Part shown: one piece after another, positions 7,900 to 16,074 of the stretch
How positions within the stretch are numbered: the stretch's first letter is position 1
Layout: each line of letters opens with the position of its first letter
From: Planctomyces sp. SH-PL62
Lineage (GTDB): Bacteria; Planctomycetota; Planctomycetia; Planctomycetales; Planctomycetaceae
DNA: 36,639 nt
NCBI GenBank assembly: GCA_945905295.1
Contig: CAMDPX010000051.1
Span: 1-36,639 of the forward strand
Direction of reading: 5' to 3'
Made by a program: the position numbers and the translations under genes
Notes under the pieces: generated by a model
Told to the model about the DNA's origin: nothing
Seen by the model: the letters and a program-made list of their open reading frames with translations, nothing else
The model's database searches: none

Positions 7900-9447
7900 T
7901 CAATGGCTCAGCGCATACGTGATGATATTCATGACGACTCGTGTGGCGTCGTCGGCCGCGAGTCCTTTCGCATAGGCGTTGGATTCGTGATTGACGCCGC
8001 TCATCAGGTCAAACGGCGTGTAGATGACGGACAGTCGGCCATCGACGAACAGGCCGTAGAATTCCGGTGTTTCCAATGTGGGATCGTCGCGGAGCGCTGG
8101 CGGGGTGTATTCGACGCGATCAACCGGATTCCAGCCGCTGGCGAAGAGCGGATGTGACGCCGGCAGCTTGAGCAACTCCCCTTCGGGAATGACTTTCTTC
8201 AGCTCACGCCGGAATCCGAGATCGAATGGTTTCAAGCCAGCCGCGGCGGTCGCGACGAGCATTCCGCCTCGTTGCAGGTAATGACGCAGCCCCTCGACTT
8301 CCTCACTGGTGAGTTGGAAGTCGTAGTGGCCCGTCATAAAGACGAGCGGGCAATCGGCCAACTCTTTGTCATCCAGCGATACTGTGATCGGCGAGAAATC
8401 CACATCGAGCCCGGTGTTCTCCTTGAGCCCTTGAAGCACGCTGTTTTGCAGAGCGGGGTTCACATCCCAACTGCCGCTGTAGGCGACCGTCCCGAATCGA
8501 AACACATCTCCAGCGGCGGTGCGTCCGTCATAGACGGGGAACTCCTGAGCCAAGAAGCGACCGTACTCCGTCGCACCCAAAACGTAGGCCACGATGTTCA
8601 CGCCGAGACGCAACGCCGATTCGCCCACGAAATGTTTTCCCTGCGGATGATACGGCTCGCTGCTCCAGGCGGCTCCCATGCCGACGGGGACCAGGATCGC
8701 GGCGGCTCGCGTGCCGATATCCAGCGTGTAGATCTCCGGCGGCTGCTGAAATTGCACGCCGTTCACGAGAGTCATCAATTGCTGCACTCGATAACGCGAG
8801 TTGAACAACGGATGATCCTGCGATGCTCGCATCAGCCGCTTCTGCGGGAAGACCTTCCGCATCTCGCGAGCAACCGCCTGCGAGAACTCATCGCGCCCGC
8901 GAGCGGCGTTGAACAGGATCGTGCCCCCCTCGGTCAGGAACTTGCGGAGGTTCTCAACCTCTTTCGGAGTGAACGTGAAGTCGTAATCCCCCGCCATGAA
9001 GAGCAACGGGATATCCACCGGATCGAACCCCGGACTGGCGAGCGGCTTCGTGGCGTACTGATAGTTGTTGCCGTCGGCCAACCGCGCATTGACGGTCGAC
9101 ATCAAGTAGTAGCCGTCGTTCGGGAAGCTCTTCCATTGCTCAAACTTCTGGACGGTGCCGTCGGTGTGAACGTACTCCAGCGTTTCGCCGTATTCGACCT
9201 TGTGCATCACCGTGAGATTCGTCGGCGGCGGTGGCGTGCGCGTCTGCGTCTTCCGCTGGCCGGGACCGGGATCGGGAATGACGCCCGTATCCTCGCCGCT
9301 AGCCTCCATCTTCTGCGGAGCCTTCACCGGCGGCGGAGGCGGCGCTTCGGCGGGAGGAAAGTTGACTCGCCGTTGAGCGAACGCCGGGGAGGACATCCCG
9401 ATCAGCACGACGAACAAGGGCAGCATTCTCGCCAGCGCGTTGACCAT
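7900..9447 (-). CDS. Exported protein with two DUF4159 domains
   Basis: The 515-aa product begins with a signal peptide (about residues 1-24, ending SSPAFA) and a proline-rich stretch (APPPPPVKAP). It then carries two tandem DUF4159 units: about 90-300 and 305-512. Each contains LLFMAGDYDF or LVFMTGHYDF, a conserved GG(T/M)-hydrophobic strand, the phrase DHPLF or SHPLF, and a terminal segment on native or modified envelope context. DUF4159 has a glutamine-amidotransferase-like fold and typically neighbours MoxR/VWA genes. The gene immediately precedes MoxR, so its product is probably the envelope component of module B. Confidence 0.9.
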   Translation of the reverse strand: MVNALARMLPLFVVLIGMSSPAFAQRRVNFPPAEAPPPPPVKAPQKMEASGEDTGVIPDPGPGQRKTQTRTPPPPTNLTVMHKVEYGETLEYVHTDGTVQKFEQWKSFPNDGYYLMSTVNARLADGNNYQYATKPLASPGFDPVDIPLLFMAGDYDFTFTPKEVENLRKFLTEGGTILFNAARGRDEFSQAVAREMRKVFPQKRLMRASQDHPLFNSRYRVQQLMTLVNGVQFQQPPEIYTLDIGTRAAAILVPVGMGAAWSSEPYHPQGKHFVGESALRLGVNIVAYVLGATEYGRFLAQEFPVYDGRTAAGDVFRFGTVAYSGSWDVNPALQNSVLQGLKENTGLDVDFSPITVSLDDKELADCPLVFMTGHYDFQLTSEEVEGLRHYLQRGGMLVATAAAGLKPFDLGFRRELKKVIPEGELLKLPASHPLFASGWNPVDRVEYTPPALRDDPTLETPEFYGLFVDGRLSVIYTPFDLMSGVNHESNAYAKGLAADDATRVVMNIITYALSH

Positions 9448-9477
9448 GATGATTCAACTTCTTCACAACAGGCCGCG

Positions 9478-9915
9478 CTAGCTGTGGCTCAGTGACTGCG
9501 CGGGAGATTCATGGGAAAGAAAAAAATGCCAGGAACCATCATCCGCTTGTTCCGCTCCCCAGCGGTGAAAGTGACGAAGAAATCTTAAGCCGGCCATTCC
9601 GTGAACACCCGGTGGAAGCGCGAGTTGAGAAACATCGGCGAGGATCGCGAGGAACGATCGCTCGAACGACAGTTCGGGAATTCGGCAAGTCACCAGAGCA
9701 CGTTGCTGTGGTCCACTCAGGGCACCTGCGGCCTGACACGATGTGGCAGCCGACTGGATTAGTTCCAAGGCCGCGGCATCCAAGATGAAAGAACTTTGGC
9801 CCGTGAATCCCGAATCAACGAGCAACGTCTGAAGTTTGTCGCGACCATCTACAGTTAAGAACCGAATCTCAATCACCTCGACGTCGGGGCGGCTTGTGAA
9901 TGACACCGTGGGCAT
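9478..9915 (-). CDS. Retropepsin-like clan AA aspartic protease
   Basis: The 145-aa product (from the ATG at 9915) contains the single catalytic motif LLVDSGFTGQ with Asp34, then a hydrophobic strand rich in Leu/Val and a late G-x-x-G-x-x-F-L segment (VHGMAGLRFLRHF), as in bacterial retropepsin-like proteins that act as homodimers. There is no signal peptide. A GTG start at 9948 is also possible and would leave only 3 nt after the DUF5678 stop. The tight pairing with the small DUF5678-like gene suggests a two-gene unit; substrate unknown. Confidence 0.75.
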   Translation of the reverse strand: MPTVSFTSRPDVEVIEIRFLTVDGRDKLQTLLVDSGFTGQSSFILDAAALELIQSAATSCQAAGALSGPQQRALVTCRIPELSFERSFLAILADVSQLALPPGVHGMAGLRFLRHFHRWGAEQADDGSWHFFLSHESPAQSLSHS

Positions 9916-9951
9916 GTTTCTGCTTTCCCAGACCGGGTGATCGAACACCGG

Positions 9952-10188
9952 CTACAAGCGACGGATGACGTCAACGACTGGCGGAGCGACTTCAAACACC
10001 ATCCCGCGCCGTGGATTTGGATCCGTCGCCCGCAGGCTCTTCAAGGCCCCGTCGAGATCCTCTGACACGGCAACGACCTCACCATCCAATAAGGCCACAC
10101 ACTCGCCATAACGAAGCTGGCGACCGTTCCACAAACTTCCTTGGCAGATCCGATCGGCGACCACCTGGTTAAGTTGCATTTCATTCAT
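9952..10188 (-). CDS. Small DUF5678-like protein
   Basis: The 78-aa product has the pattern G-x-x-V-A-L-x-D-G-x-V-V-A...D-L-x-x-A-L-K-x-L, here YGECVALLDGEVVAVSEDL, followed by a final hydrophobic strand ending near VAPPVVDVIRRL. This matches my memory of DUF5678, which often neighbours retropepsin-like genes. It lies just upstream of the protease gene, with at most 36 nt between. It may act as an accessory or regulator; function not established. Confidence 0.65.
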   Translation of the reverse strand: MNEMQLNQVVADRICQGSLWNGRQLRYGECVALLDGEVVAVSEDLDGALKSLRATDPNPRRGMVFEVAPPVVDVIRRL

Positions 10189-10282
10189 GACACCGGCCTC
10201 AATTTGGATCTCAACCAGCCGTGAGACTGAAGCAATTCGTTTATATCGGTCAACAGGATTCGCGGCAATCAGTTCGCAGGTC

Positions 10283-11986
10283 TCATGGCAGACTGACCTC
10301 GATGGTCGGCTTCTTTTCGTTCGGCTGAGGACGATACCACTCGGCGGCCGGCGTGACTGTGACCGACTTCAAAACTTTCCGCTCCATCCCTGCGGTCTGC
10401 GTTGGTCCGACGATGTTGAGCTGATACGCCGGTGCGGGCTGAAGTTTGGCGTCCGCATCGTATTGCCAACTCCGGACGATGAGCGGTTCCAATGATTGAG
10501 GCAACGGTGTGAAACCGTTCTTTAACACCGGTGCCGGCGAGTTCCGGATGTTGGGATCCTGGGTACCAGCCGGCAAAGGGGTGGCTGGTTGAGCCGTCTT
10601 CATCTCGACGGCCAATCCCAAAGGAACCTGGCCGGTGACTTGAGCCACCATGAAGTTCAGCATTTGCACCGCCGGCAATCGAGGTTTTCCTGCGACGGTC
10701 GGAGCGGGAACCCACCCTGGTGCGAAGACAACGTCCTGAGGAGTCACGGGGGAATTGATCAACGTCAACGGGCCAGTCCCCATGTAGATCTTGTAGCCGT
10801 TGGGATTAGCCACCATGTCGCGAATCACAAGGTTCGTCATCTGGATCGTCGCGCCGCCGTGATAGTACGCCGATTGTGCTCCGGTGATCGTGATGTCCTC
10901 CAACGTTCCCGCAGAGCTGGTGAGCGTCATGCCGTGTGTGCAATCCTTGATGAGCATCTGCTTGACCATGAATCCGCTGCCGTACCAATACAGGCCCTGA
11001 GCGCACTTCTCGATCACGTTGTTGGTCATGATGCACTCGTTCTGACCGTAGCAAGTGATGCCTCCCGGATAGTTGCCGCGAATCGTGTTGCCTCGGACTT
11101 CAATCAACGGGCAGACGGAGATGTAGAGGGCCGGGTTCGGCACTGGAAACGGATCGTCGCGCTCGAACTGGTTGTCCGCCACGACGGCCGAGTCGCACGA
11201 GGTCAGCACGATCCGACTGGTCCCCGTGAATCGGTTCTTGATGACGTTGATCCGCTCGCCTTGTTTGGCCCCGGTGTTGTCGATGCCGGTCGGCTGAGCG
11301 TAGATGTTGATCAGTTCCGCCCGCTGAATGTCGAACGTCGAGCCAGTCGCGGCCTCCAAGATGCCGCTCGGATCGGGCTGTGGCATTCCCGCCGGGACTT
11401 CTTTCTTCGGCGGCATCGAAACGATCAGAGCGTTGCGTTTCCCCTGCGGCAGGCCGAGTCGTCCCGACATGACGAGTCCACCTCCCTTGGCGATCTTGAG
11501 CATCCGCTGTTCGGGGTCTTCCGCGAGCAGCCGGAACTCATGCCGATCCTTCGCCGACTTGGATGCATCGAGCCGAATGTAGCCGTAACTTTCCACCAGC
11601 CCACCGGCGCTGAACACGATCGGTCCCGCTCCGACTTTGAATTGCAGCACCGATCGCGGATCGAGCGACAGTTGCTTGCAGGTGATCTGCCCATCGTCAT
11701 TGCGATTGAAGGTCACGCTGTCATCGCGAGCGATCACGACTTCGTCGTCCGCAGCGGGAACCTTGCCGCCACGCCACGTCGCTGGGTCTGTCCATTCGCC
11801 GCCACCGGAGGCGTTGGAATAGATTTCGTCCGCGACGCCTGTCGCGCAACAAGTCACCAAGCACAGGACGGCAAGTACCAAAGTGAGCGGCAAGGCGCTA
11901 GCCGCCGGTCGGGCGGAATCAGTGCCGGAATTACCGGCGGCTAGCGCCTTGCCGCTCACTTCGGTGTCGGTCAACCGAACGTTCAT
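10283..11986 (-). CDS. Exported right-handed parallel beta-helix protein with G8-like N-terminus
   Basis: The 567-aa product has a signal peptide whose core is LTLVLAVLCLVTCCATGVA (about residues 34-52). Next is a G8-like segment (GEWTDPATWRGGKVPAADD, about 63-81) and a beta-helix with N-x-I/V-x-x-C/G repeats such as VRGNTIRGNYPGGITCYG and MTNNVIEKCAQGLYWYG (about 290-400). A proline-rich C-terminal region follows. It is likely a surface polysaccharide-binding or -modifying protein; no lyase catalytic residues can be assigned by eye. The start overlaps the preceding gene by ATGA, which fixes the ATG at 11986. A perfect 28-bp inverted repeat (11882-11960) is translated between codons 10 and 35, lengthening the signal-peptide n-region. 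Confidence 0.85.
   Translation of the reverse strand: MNVRLTDTEVSGKALAAGNSGTDSARPAASALPLTLVLAVLCLVTCCATGVADEIYSNASGGGEWTDPATWRGGKVPAADDEVVIARDDSVTFNRNDDGQITCKQLSLDPRSVLQFKVGAGPIVFSAGGLVESYGYIRLDASKSAKDRHEFRLLAEDPEQRMLKIAKGGGLVMSGRLGLPQGKRNALIVSMPPKKEVPAGMPQPDPSGILEAATGSTFDIQRAELINIYAQPTGIDNTGAKQGERINVIKNRFTGTSRIVLTSCDSAVVADNQFERDDPFPVPNPALYISVCPLIEVRGNTIRGNYPGGITCYGQNECIMTNNVIEKCAQGLYWYGSGFMVKQMLIKDCTHGMTLTSSAGTLEDITITGAQSAYYHGGATIQMTNLVIRDMVANPNGYKIYMGTGPLTLINSPVTPQDVVFAPGWVPAPTVAGKPRLPAVQMLNFMVAQVTGQVPLGLAVEMKTAQPATPLPAGTQDPNIRNSPAPVLKNGFTPLPQSLEPLIVRSWQYDADAKLQPAPAYQLNIVGPTQTAGMERKVLKSVTVTPAAEWYRPQPNEKKPTIEVSLP
11882..11960. repeat. Inverted repeat doublet, family IV, in a signal-peptide n-region
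   Basis: Perfect 28-bp arms at 11882-11909 and 11933-11960 surround a 23-nt spacer. The arms contain the palindromic core GGCGCTAGCC; relatives with the GCGCTAGC core are at 20182-20258 and 24556-24620. Here it is translated as VSGKALAAGN through ARPAASALPL, directly before the hydrophobic core of a signal peptide. Confidence 0.92.
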
Positions 11987-14715
11987 GGCCGTTCTCCCGG
12001 CGCTGCCCCGTCGATGAAGTTGCTCAGCCAGTGCAACTCTTCGTCAGAGACGGCTCGAACCTGAAACGCATCAATCTCACACGCTCCGACCAGCAAATAG
12101 CTCATCACGATGCGGCCATCCAAAGCTTGCGGTGGAGCATCAAGCATGAATCCCACCTTCCGCCACGCACCGTAGGTCCGCTCCACAAAGTAGGTGCTGG
12201 TCCCTTTCAGCGGGACGGTGTCGTTCCCTTGGCCGTAAAGGCTCAACGAGACGTGCGAGTTGAATCCGGGATACGCCGTCAACATGTCTTCTCGATACCA
12301 GCATTCGACCCAGTAATGACCACTCGTGGTCAGGTTCGCCAACGGGCGTTCGAGCGTCAGGTACCCCAGATAAACCGGATGAGCTTCCAACAATCCGACG
12401 TGCGGTCCGGCGAGACCCATGCCGCGCGCGAATTTCAGATTGACCGGCTTGCCGAACCACTGAGTTTCTTCCGGCTCGAAACCACTGATGACGTCGGCGA
12501 ACGGCGGCAACTTCGGCGAGCCTCCATCCGTCGCGGGAACAGCGCGAGCCAGACGTTCCTCGAACTGCTTCTTGCGATCGGCCAATTTTTCTTTCTCGAA
12601 GTATTTGGGAAAGGCCTGCTCCAACTGAGCGAGCCGTTTCAACGCCTCGGAAACCTGCCCCATGCGTACCAGACATTCCGACATGCCGTGCAGCGTGCGA
12701 TCTCGATAGCCGGCCCACTGTCGCAGTTGCAGCAAGACTTCGTAGTTCCGCAGCGAGGCGTCGTACTTTCCAGAGACGCGATCCGCCTCGGCTCGCAGAA
12801 AGCGATACAAGCCTTCGAGTTTTTGATCCGGATAATTCAACTCAATCTTATCGAGCAACAACCGAGTCTCGCGGATGTCCCCCGTCCGCAGTTTTTGCTC
12901 GGCGACTCGCAGCAACGCTCCGCGTGTGACCGCTTCAGATTGCGCGGTTGCCAGAAACGCTTCCCCGCCCAGGCTAGCCGCCATGCGGTACAGCTCGCCG
13001 GCTGCTTTGATTTGACCCGCTTCGGCAAACAGGTCGCCGCGGTGGATCGCCACGAACCGCATATCGGGATGTTCGAGGCGACGATGCTTTTCCAAGATCG
13101 CATCGTACCGCCGAGCCGCTTCATCAAGATCCTTGAACTGCCGATGCACGATGTCCGTCGCCGTCAGTTGGATCCCCACTTGCAGCGTCGGCAACTTGCC
13201 GAATTCTTGATTGGCCTGTTCGAGCACCTTCTCCATCTCGGCCTTGCGGCCGTTGTGTCCCAGAGCGGTGATCAACGACTTGTACAACTCCGCGCGAAAT
13301 TGCGGATCGAGCCCCAGTGCGGCGAGGCGATGCTTCGCCAACTTTTCCAACAGCGGCCAACGTTCCGGCGCTTCCGACGACATCAACAGGTCCAAGATCC
13401 GATCCTGCCGCTCGGCCGGAAGTTTTTCGATCTGGACGTCCGCCGATAATTCCCGAATGACGTAGCGAATGGAAAACGGACTGATCGAACCGGGTGCCCC
13501 CCAGACATGCACGCGGCGTTGAAACTGCGGCAACGATCCGCCGCCAGAGAGCGTCACCACGTAATCGCCAGGAGCAAAGTAAACATGCCGCACGCTCCGC
13601 CCGAACGCTTCCGTGCCGTCGCCGAAGTTCCATTTGAGTTGTGAGTCCTCCGGCAAATCCCCCTGAGCTTCAAATCGAACGAGATACAGCGTCGAATCGC
13701 CGGACGCGACGAGGGCATCATCAATCCCATAACCGATCGCCGCGCCCGTGTTCGGCCCGGCCACTTCCAACGCCGCGACGTGAGCGTAATCCGGATGCAC
13801 GAACATTTCGCGCGGCACGTAGGCCCAAACTTTCGCGGCCGGCGGAACCCACAACAACGAGCATCCGCCATAGGTGCCGGGGCTTTCCTTCAGCACATGA
13901 AACATCTCGACGGTATGCACTCCAGCTTTGAGTTCAATCTCCGTGCCGATGGACTTCGTCGGAATCGAACCGGTCAGGCGTTGATTCGATCCAGGCCGGT
14001 CGCAGACTTTGAAGCCGTCGATGAAAAGAAACGACGCATCCTCGGAGTTCACGAAGAACCGATAGACGCCGTCGGCTTTGATATTCAGGTGGCCGCGATA
14101 CGTCACAGCGTAATCGCGCGGATTCGCCGGACGAACCGGATTGCTGTTCTGTACCATCTCTGAGACAAGCCCATTCGCCACGACGGGGTCGCTCTTCGTC
14201 AGCCCGTCGCGAACCGCCGTCCAATTGGAAATGTCGGTCCCCTTCCAGTCTCGAGCCTCCATGACGATCCCTTCGGGAATCGGCGCGGCGGCAGCCGGCG
14301 GCGCAGCAGGATTCCTGGCATGAACCCAGTACCAGACGTCCGCCCCATGCCGCGGAAACTGAATGAGAGTGTCTCCAAGAGGCGCGTGAGACAGCACAGC
14401 GACCGGCAGCGCTGTTCCATCAGCACAGACGACGGCGACATCCGAACCATCGGGCTTCAACCAACCACCGGTCGGCAACCGAACCACGATCGACTTCGAC
14501 GTCGATTGCGCCGGATTCAATCCCATCAGGCGGAGCGTGTACCGCAACTGATAACCATCGAGCCAAGCGGGCGGTTTCTCCGGCAACAGTTCGACGATGT
14601 TCTTCTGCGGTTCAGCAGGAGTCGCAGTGGCCTGCCCCAAGGCCCCATTCACGGCCCCGCAAAAGATGGCAAGCGCCATCACTTCTAACACGCATTGTTG
14701 TTTGAAGTCGCGCAT
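11983..14715 (-). CDS. Large exported protein with PA14-like, PKD and TPR regions
   Basis: The product is about 910 aa. A signal peptide covers residues 1-28 (MALAIFCGAVNGALGQ). A PA14-like unit contains GVYRFFVNSEDASFLFIDG (about 215-233), and a PKD unit contains FGDGTEAFGRSVRHVYFAPG (about 368-387). A long helical TPR-like region (about 470-740) and a C-terminal beta-sandwich with GHYWVECWYR follow. It is probably an extracytoplasmic carbohydrate-binding or scaffold protein. The ATG at 14715 is preferred because GAGGTG lies just upstream; a GTG at 14724 is possible. The stop overlaps the beta-helix gene start by ATGA, so the two are probably made together. Confidence 0.85.
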   Translation of the reverse strand: MRDFKQQCVLEVMALAIFCGAVNGALGQATATPAEPQKNIVELLPEKPPAWLDGYQLRYTLRLMGLNPAQSTSKSIVVRLPTGGWLKPDGSDVAVVCADGTALPVAVLSHAPLGDTLIQFPRHGADVWYWVHARNPAAPPAAAAPIPEGIVMEARDWKGTDISNWTAVRDGLTKSDPVVANGLVSEMVQNSNPVRPANPRDYAVTYRGHLNIKADGVYRFFVNSEDASFLFIDGFKVCDRPGSNQRLTGSIPTKSIGTEIELKAGVHTVEMFHVLKESPGTYGGCSLLWVPPAAKVWAYVPREMFVHPDYAHVAALEVAGPNTGAAIGYGIDDALVASGDSTLYLVRFEAQGDLPEDSQLKWNFGDGTEAFGRSVRHVYFAPGDYVVTLSGGGSLPQFQRRVHVWGAPGSISPFSIRYVIRELSADVQIEKLPAERQDRILDLLMSSEAPERWPLLEKLAKHRLAALGLDPQFRAELYKSLITALGHNGRKAEMEKVLEQANQEFGKLPTLQVGIQLTATDIVHRQFKDLDEAARRYDAILEKHRRLEHPDMRFVAIHRGDLFAEAGQIKAAGELYRMAASLGGEAFLATAQSEAVTRGALLRVAEQKLRTGDIRETRLLLDKIELNYPDQKLEGLYRFLRAEADRVSGKYDASLRNYEVLLQLRQWAGYRDRTLHGMSECLVRMGQVSEALKRLAQLEQAFPKYFEKEKLADRKKQFEERLARAVPATDGGSPKLPPFADVISGFEPEETQWFGKPVNLKFARGMGLAGPHVGLLEAHPVYLGYLTLERPLANLTTSGHYWVECWYREDMLTAYPGFNSHVSLSLYGQGNDTVPLKGTSTYFVERTYGAWRKVGFMLDAPPQALDGRIVMSYLLVGACEIDAFQVRAVSDEELHWLSNFIDGAAPGERP

Positions 14716-14730
14716 CGACCACACCTCGGT

Positions 14731-15081
14731 TTAGCGGATTCCCAACGCCGATTTCAGACAGGCGTCGATTTTCTGCATCAACGGCGCTGAGAGCGAGCCG
14801 CGAACTTGCTTCACGTCGGACTGCGGAATCGTGTGCAGTCGATTGCAACGAATGGCCGAGTTCATGCTCAGCCCCGTGGCTGCTCCGTCAGGCATTGTGA
14901 TGTCAATCAGGAGCTGATCCGGTTGATGCACGTTCGAGAGATTCGAGGTGATGGCAGCGATGACCGTCTCGCGAATCGCAGCATTCAATACGTCGTTCTG
15001 TACGACAAGCGCGGGCCGCCGTTTGCTACCCGGTGCGCCGACGTAGGCCACATCCAAAATGACGGCATCGCCGCGTTTCAT
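14731..15081 (-). CDS. MazF/PemK-family toxin
   Basis: The 116-aa product begins MKRGDAVILD and continues with SKRRPALVVQND, the N-terminal strand pair and RPALVVQ motif of MazF/PemK endoribonucleases. The later TSNL and IRCNRLHTI segments also fit. These toxins cleave mRNA and are neutralised by a small partner encoded just upstream. The ATG at 15081 overlaps the partner's stop (ATGA); another ATG lies at 15087. It sits inside the long co-directional gene array. Confidence 0.88.
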   Translation of the reverse strand: MKRGDAVILDVAYVGAPGSKRRPALVVQNDVLNAAIRETVIAAITSNLSNVHQPDQLLIDITMPDGAATGLSMNSAIRCNRLHTIPQSDVKQVRGSLSAPLMQKIDACLKSALGIR

Positions 15082-15305
15082 TGGCATTGGTCGTAAACCG
15101 CCATCTCCGGCTCATCCCAGCCGTTGCCTTCCGAGGAACGAGCGAGAGCCTTTCGCATTTCATCGTGCGTCCAGTCTTCACCAATGACTTTGGAGACTCG
15201 CTCGAAAACATCCGATCGCAGAACGACACAATCCAAACCATCAACATTCAACCGAACGTTGCCGCCGTTGACGAGGACTTCATGTTGTTCCAGAGTCAAT
15301 TCCAT
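15078..15305 (-). CDS. Antitoxin partner of the MazF-like toxin
   Basis: The 75-aa product is acidic in its C-terminal half (DEMRKALARSSEGNGWDEPE). The N-terminus has a GGNVRLNVDGLDCVVLRSDVF stretch of likely DNA-binding or dimerising strands. I cannot place it firmly in the MazE/AbrB fold. Identification rests on size, order (antitoxin first) and the ATGA overlap with the toxin. The C-terminal part would be expected to wrap around the toxin. Autoregulation is typical of such pairs, but no operator was identified in the 68-bp upstream gap. Confidence 0.75.
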   Translation of the reverse strand: MELTLEQHEVLVNGGNVRLNVDGLDCVVLRSDVFERVSKVIGEDWTHDEMRKALARSSEGNGWDEPEMAVYDQCQ

Positions 15306-15373
15306 GTCGGCATTCTTTCAAGGGGCCAATCGAACGACAAGCTGAATCATTCGTCAGTTCATCGCGGCTCACC

Positions 15374-16030
15374 TCACTGCGGCTCATAGGTGATCCGCAA
15401 CTTCCAAAGTTTGGCACCATTCCAATATGGCGAATGCGTTCGAAACCAGCCCATCGCTTCATCGGTTGTGATCTGCCAGCCGAAATTGGGGACAGTTCCC
15501 GAATACCACAACTCGACGTCTTCCGTGACGTTGAAGGTATGCTCGCCCGCGCCTTGAATGGACGCCGAGGCCGTCGCCTTGACCGCTCGGTCTTGTCCCA
15601 GCCCCAGAGCACCCGGTGTGTGCCATTCCAGACGATTGGGTCGCGTGATGCGATATTGGTGCGAAACTCCCGCACCCCAGCCCTGCAAGATGCGGCGGAC
15701 CTGCACGCGAACGCCGGTCGCGGGATAGACCTGAGCATACGGCACAACCCATTCCGCTTTCGTGATCCGCTGACCCGGCGGAATCCTTTCGAGCGGATAA
15801 CGGATCAGGAACGACGTCTTGGGAGTCAGGTCAATCTGATGATTGCCATATTCCCCGTTGGCGTTCACGACCGCCGCCCAACTCATCCGCGGAGCATCCT
15901 CCGAGATCGCCGCCATCATTTCGCAATCAGCGTCCGTCAGCACGATCGTCTTCGCTGACGCGGTGGATGCCGACAGGACGAGCAGCAGCACAGCCAAGTA
16001 GCCACGCTCGCCAAGAGCGTGGGTTCTCAC
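15374..16030 (-). CDS. Small secreted protein, DNRLRE/jelly-roll-like
   Basis: The product is 218 aa from a GTG at 16030. The hydrophobic stretch LAVLLLVLSASTASA is a clear signal peptide. The mature part has TPKTSFLIRYPLERIPPGQ, AEWVVPYAQV and RVQVRRILQGWGAG, then a terminal strand pair. This resembles DNRLRE-type beta-sandwich domains that start with a strand-pairing I-R-Y-P-L motif; the assignment is tentative. The start is uncertain because the palindrome 15998-16063 covers the upstream codons: GTG at 16042, GTG at 16030 or TTG at 16000 are all possible. The frame upstream overlaps the propeller gene and is rejected. Confidence 0.7.
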   Translation of the reverse strand: MRTHALGERGYLAVLLLVLSASTASAKTIVLTDADCEMMAAISEDAPRMSWAAVVNANGEYGNHQIDLTPKTSFLIRYPLERIPPGQRITKAEWVVPYAQVYPATGVRVQVRRILQGWGAGVSHQYRITRPNRLEWHTPGALGLGQDRAVKATASASIQGAGEHTFNVTEDVELWYSGTVPNFGWQITTDEAMGWFRTHSPYWNGAKLWKLRITYEPQ

Positions 16031-16063
16031 GAATTCACCCACGCTCTTGGCGAGCGTGGCTAC
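15998..16063. repeat. REP-like inverted hairpin doublet, GTAG family VII, over a gene start
   Basis: Perfect 27-bp arms (15998-16024 and 16037-16063) begin with GTAGCCACGCTCGCC and end in CTAC. Each arm folds on itself (ACGCTC with GAGCGT). It lies between the propeller gene stop (16075) and the signal-peptide core of the next gene, and supplies that gene's candidate start codons. A close relative is at 22111-22178. Confidence 0.92.
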
Positions 16064-16074
16064 GTAAGGACAAC

